Shown here: piece after piece, positions 14,497 to 15,880 of the stretch | Layout: each line of letters starts with the position of its first letter | Position numbering within the stretch: the stretch's first letter is position 1 | Notes under the pieces: model-generated | What the model saw: only the letters and a program-made list of their open reading frames with translations | Databases searched by the model: none | What the model was told of the DNA's origin: nothing | Made by a program: the position numbers and the translations under genes | Source: Legionellales bacterium | GTDB taxonomy: Bacteria > Pseudomonadota > Gammaproteobacteria > Legionellales > Legionellaceae | Assembly (NCBI GenBank): GCA_003489505.1 | Contig: DNMA01000065.1 | Span: forward strand, 1 to 15,880 | DNA: 15,880 bases | Direction of reading: 5' to 3'

Positions 14497-15746
14497 ATTT
14501 AAATTATAGAAAATTTGCATTACAAGCACTCATTGAACTATTAGATGATAAGCCCCTTCCTTCGGATTTTTCTCAATACCCACCTGCTGCTAAAAATCTG
14601 GCCCTACAAACTTGTCGTCATTATCACCAATTAGAGCAAATTGCTTTATTTCTTACGCCTAAAAAGCCGCAAGACCTCTATGTTTGGGCTGTATTGATAT
14701 TGGGTTTATGTGAAATGCATATTTTAGATAAACCAGAACATGCCGTGATTCATGAGATGGTCAATCTGATTAAAAAAAGTAAATTCCATTCTGCTTTTCG
14801 TTTTGCAAACGCTATTTTAAGAAAATCTATTCGCGAGAAAGCGCTCTGGCAAGAATCGCTGGCAAAAAATGAAGTCTATCTTTATAGCCACCCCCAATGG
14901 CTGATTGATATCATTAAAAAAGCATGGCCTCACGAAGGAGGCAGTATTTTACAGCAAAATAATATCCATCCGCCCATGACCCTTCGTGTCAATCAATCTA
15001 AAATCACCCGTCAAGCTTACCTAAAACAATTAACAGCTGCCAAAGCCTGTGAATTCTCACCCCAAGGTATTATTCTCAATGAAGCAGAAAGCGTCAGTGA
15101 TTTACCGGGGTTTTTAGAGGGTTGGGTATCTGTTCAAGATGAGGCTGCCCAATTGGCTGCAGGGATTTTAGATATAGAAACCCATCATCGGGTATTAGAT
15201 GCTTGTGCTGCACCAGGAGGCAAAACAAGCCACATTCTAGAGACTTATCAGCCTCAAGAGTGTGTTGCCATTGAATTACAAGAAAAACGTTTCATCACGC
15301 TTAAAAACACCTTTGAGCGCCTAAATTTGAATCCAAACTGTATTCAAGCTGATGCTAGTCATCCAGAATCTTGGTGGGACGGACAATTATTTGACCGTAT
15401 TTTAATTGATGCACCCTGCTCAGGCACTGGAGTGATTCGAAGACATCCGGATATTAAACTCAGACGTCAAGCTGATAATATATACCTCAACTTAACAATG
15501 CAAAAAGAATTACTGCAAAAGCTTTGGCCTTTATTAAAACCCAAGGGTTTATTACTTTATGCCACCTGCTCGATTCTACCAGAAGAAAATGAGCTACAAA
15601 TTCAAGCATTTTTAAACACACATTCGGATGCCAAAAGCATCGATATCAACTTATCTTTAGAAAAAAAATTAACTCATGGTTTACAGATCTTTCCTGGAAC
15701 TTCACAAATGGATGGTTTTTATTACTGTTTAATCACCAAAAAATAA
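14493..15746 (+). CDS. rsmB: 16S rRNA (cytosine-967-C5)-methyltransferase
   Basis: SAM-dependent enzyme that makes m5C967 in 16S rRNA. The N-terminal NusB-like RNA-binding domain is residues about 1-135 (conserved HAVIHEMVNLIKK, FRFANAILRK). The methyltransferase domain includes VQDEAAQLAAGILD (214-227), the SAM-binding VLDACAAPGGKTSHILE (234-250), the second-strand ELQEKR (261-266), LIDAPCSGTGVIRRHPDIK (304-322) with C309 of the PCSGTG motif, and LLLYATCSI (353-361) with the second Cys C359. Length of 417 is close to E. coli RsmB (429). The ATG overlaps the fmt stop by four bases (ATGA), implying translational coupling. It is last in the def-fmt-rsmB operon. No convincing terminator hairpin follows the stop. 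Confidence 0.97.
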   Translation: MNLNYRKFALQALIELLDDKPLPSDFSQYPPAAKNLALQTCRHYHQLEQIALFLTPKKPQDLYVWAVLILGLCEMHILDKPEHAVIHEMVNLIKKSKFHSAFRFANAILRKSIREKALWQESLAKNEVYLYSHPQWLIDIIKKAWPHEGGSILQQNNIHPPMTLRVNQSKITRQAYLKQLTAAKACEFSPQGIILNEAESVSDLPGFLEGWVSVQDEAAQLAAGILDIETHHRVLDACAAPGGKTSHILETYQPQECVAIELQEKRFITLKNTFERLNLNPNCIQADASHPESWWDGQLFDRILIDAPCSGTGVIRRHPDIKLRRQADNIYLNLTMQKELLQKLWPLLKPKGLLLYATCSILPEENELQIQAFLNTHSDAKSIDINLSLEKKLTHGLQIFPGTSQMDGFYYCLITKK

Positions 15747-15880
15747 TTGGCTTGAGGATAGGTAATTTTTCTACTAATACATCATTTTTATACTCCCATG
15801 CATTGATAGCAAGCCGAAAAATATGAAGGATTTGAACCCACTTTAGCAGCAGAATATTTATTAGAAGATGGTTATCAGGT
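15747..15880. other. End of window, no assignable gene; two competing partial open frames
   Basis: No complete gene, RNA or terminator is seen. On the plus strand, the frame from 15810 to the edge encodes a protein-like peptide (AEKYEGFEP...LAAEYLLEDGYQV). It follows a TAG stop and has no ATG, GTG or TTG, so it would be a broken or frameshifted gene start. On the minus strand, a frame is open from the edge to a TGA at 15733-15735. It encodes about 49 mostly hydrophobic residues ending LPILKPIIFW and overlaps the rsmB 3' end by 14 bases; it could be the C-terminus of a convergent gene. Neither frame is identified. Confidence 0.3.

Noticed and set aside
15826..15843. GGGTTCAAATCC on the minus strand, resembling a tRNA T-arm
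   Set aside because: No acceptor stem, CCA or anticodon arm could be fitted around it; the T-stem itself has a mismatch.
1..15880. CRISPR arrays, rRNA, tRNA, insertion sequences, phage attachment sites
   Set aside because: Looked for on both strands; no regularly spaced repeats, no transposase or integrase, no terminal inverted repeats were seen.

Overview
The window looks like a piece of an AT-rich gammaproteobacterial chromosome, most likely from the Legionellales (Legionella, Coxiella, Aquicella or Berkiella-like relatives). Three things point there: housekeeping genes of gammaproteobacterial type and order (dprA-smg-topA facing def-fmt-rsmB); two outer-membrane porins of the LbtU type, a family first known from Legionella; and two signal-peptide-less proteins that resemble secreted effectors of host-associated bacteria. 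The assignment is an inference from gene content; there is no rRNA or other direct marker.

Left half (1-8966), accessory. A large minus-strand gene runs off the left edge. It encodes a soluble P-loop protein with a clear Walker A motif and a zeta-toxin-like layout. A previously overlooked 55-residue membrane-type small gene follows on the plus strand (2164-2331). Its end overlaps the end of a minus-strand pair of tandem LbtU-like porins (2328-4028 and 4042-5853). The next minus-strand gene (5969-7282) is a putative TcdA/TcdB-like glycosyltransferase with SDxxR and DxD motifs. It is divergently arranged with a GH1 family glycosidase (7369-8718) that has a near-ideal sigma70 promoter. A small putative lipoprotein gene (8754-8966) ends inside the 3' end of panD.

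Right half (8945-15746), core housekeeping. The minus-strand cluster dprA-smg-topA-panD is tightly packed: gaps are 13, 13 and 0 bases. It covers natural transformation or DNA processing, a conserved Smg protein, topoisomerase I and beta-alanine synthesis. Facing away from it is the plus-strand operon def-fmt-rsmB (N-formylmethionine metabolism and 16S rRNA m5C methylation), with a 5-base gap and then a 4-base ATGA overlap. The 73-base divergent region between dprA and def holds overlapping candidate promoters on a 15-base inverted repeat.

The last 134 bases after rsmB contain no complete gene; two competing partial open frames are described. The most interesting material is the pair of effector-like genes flanking the porins and the glycosyltransferase/glycosidase divergent pair.
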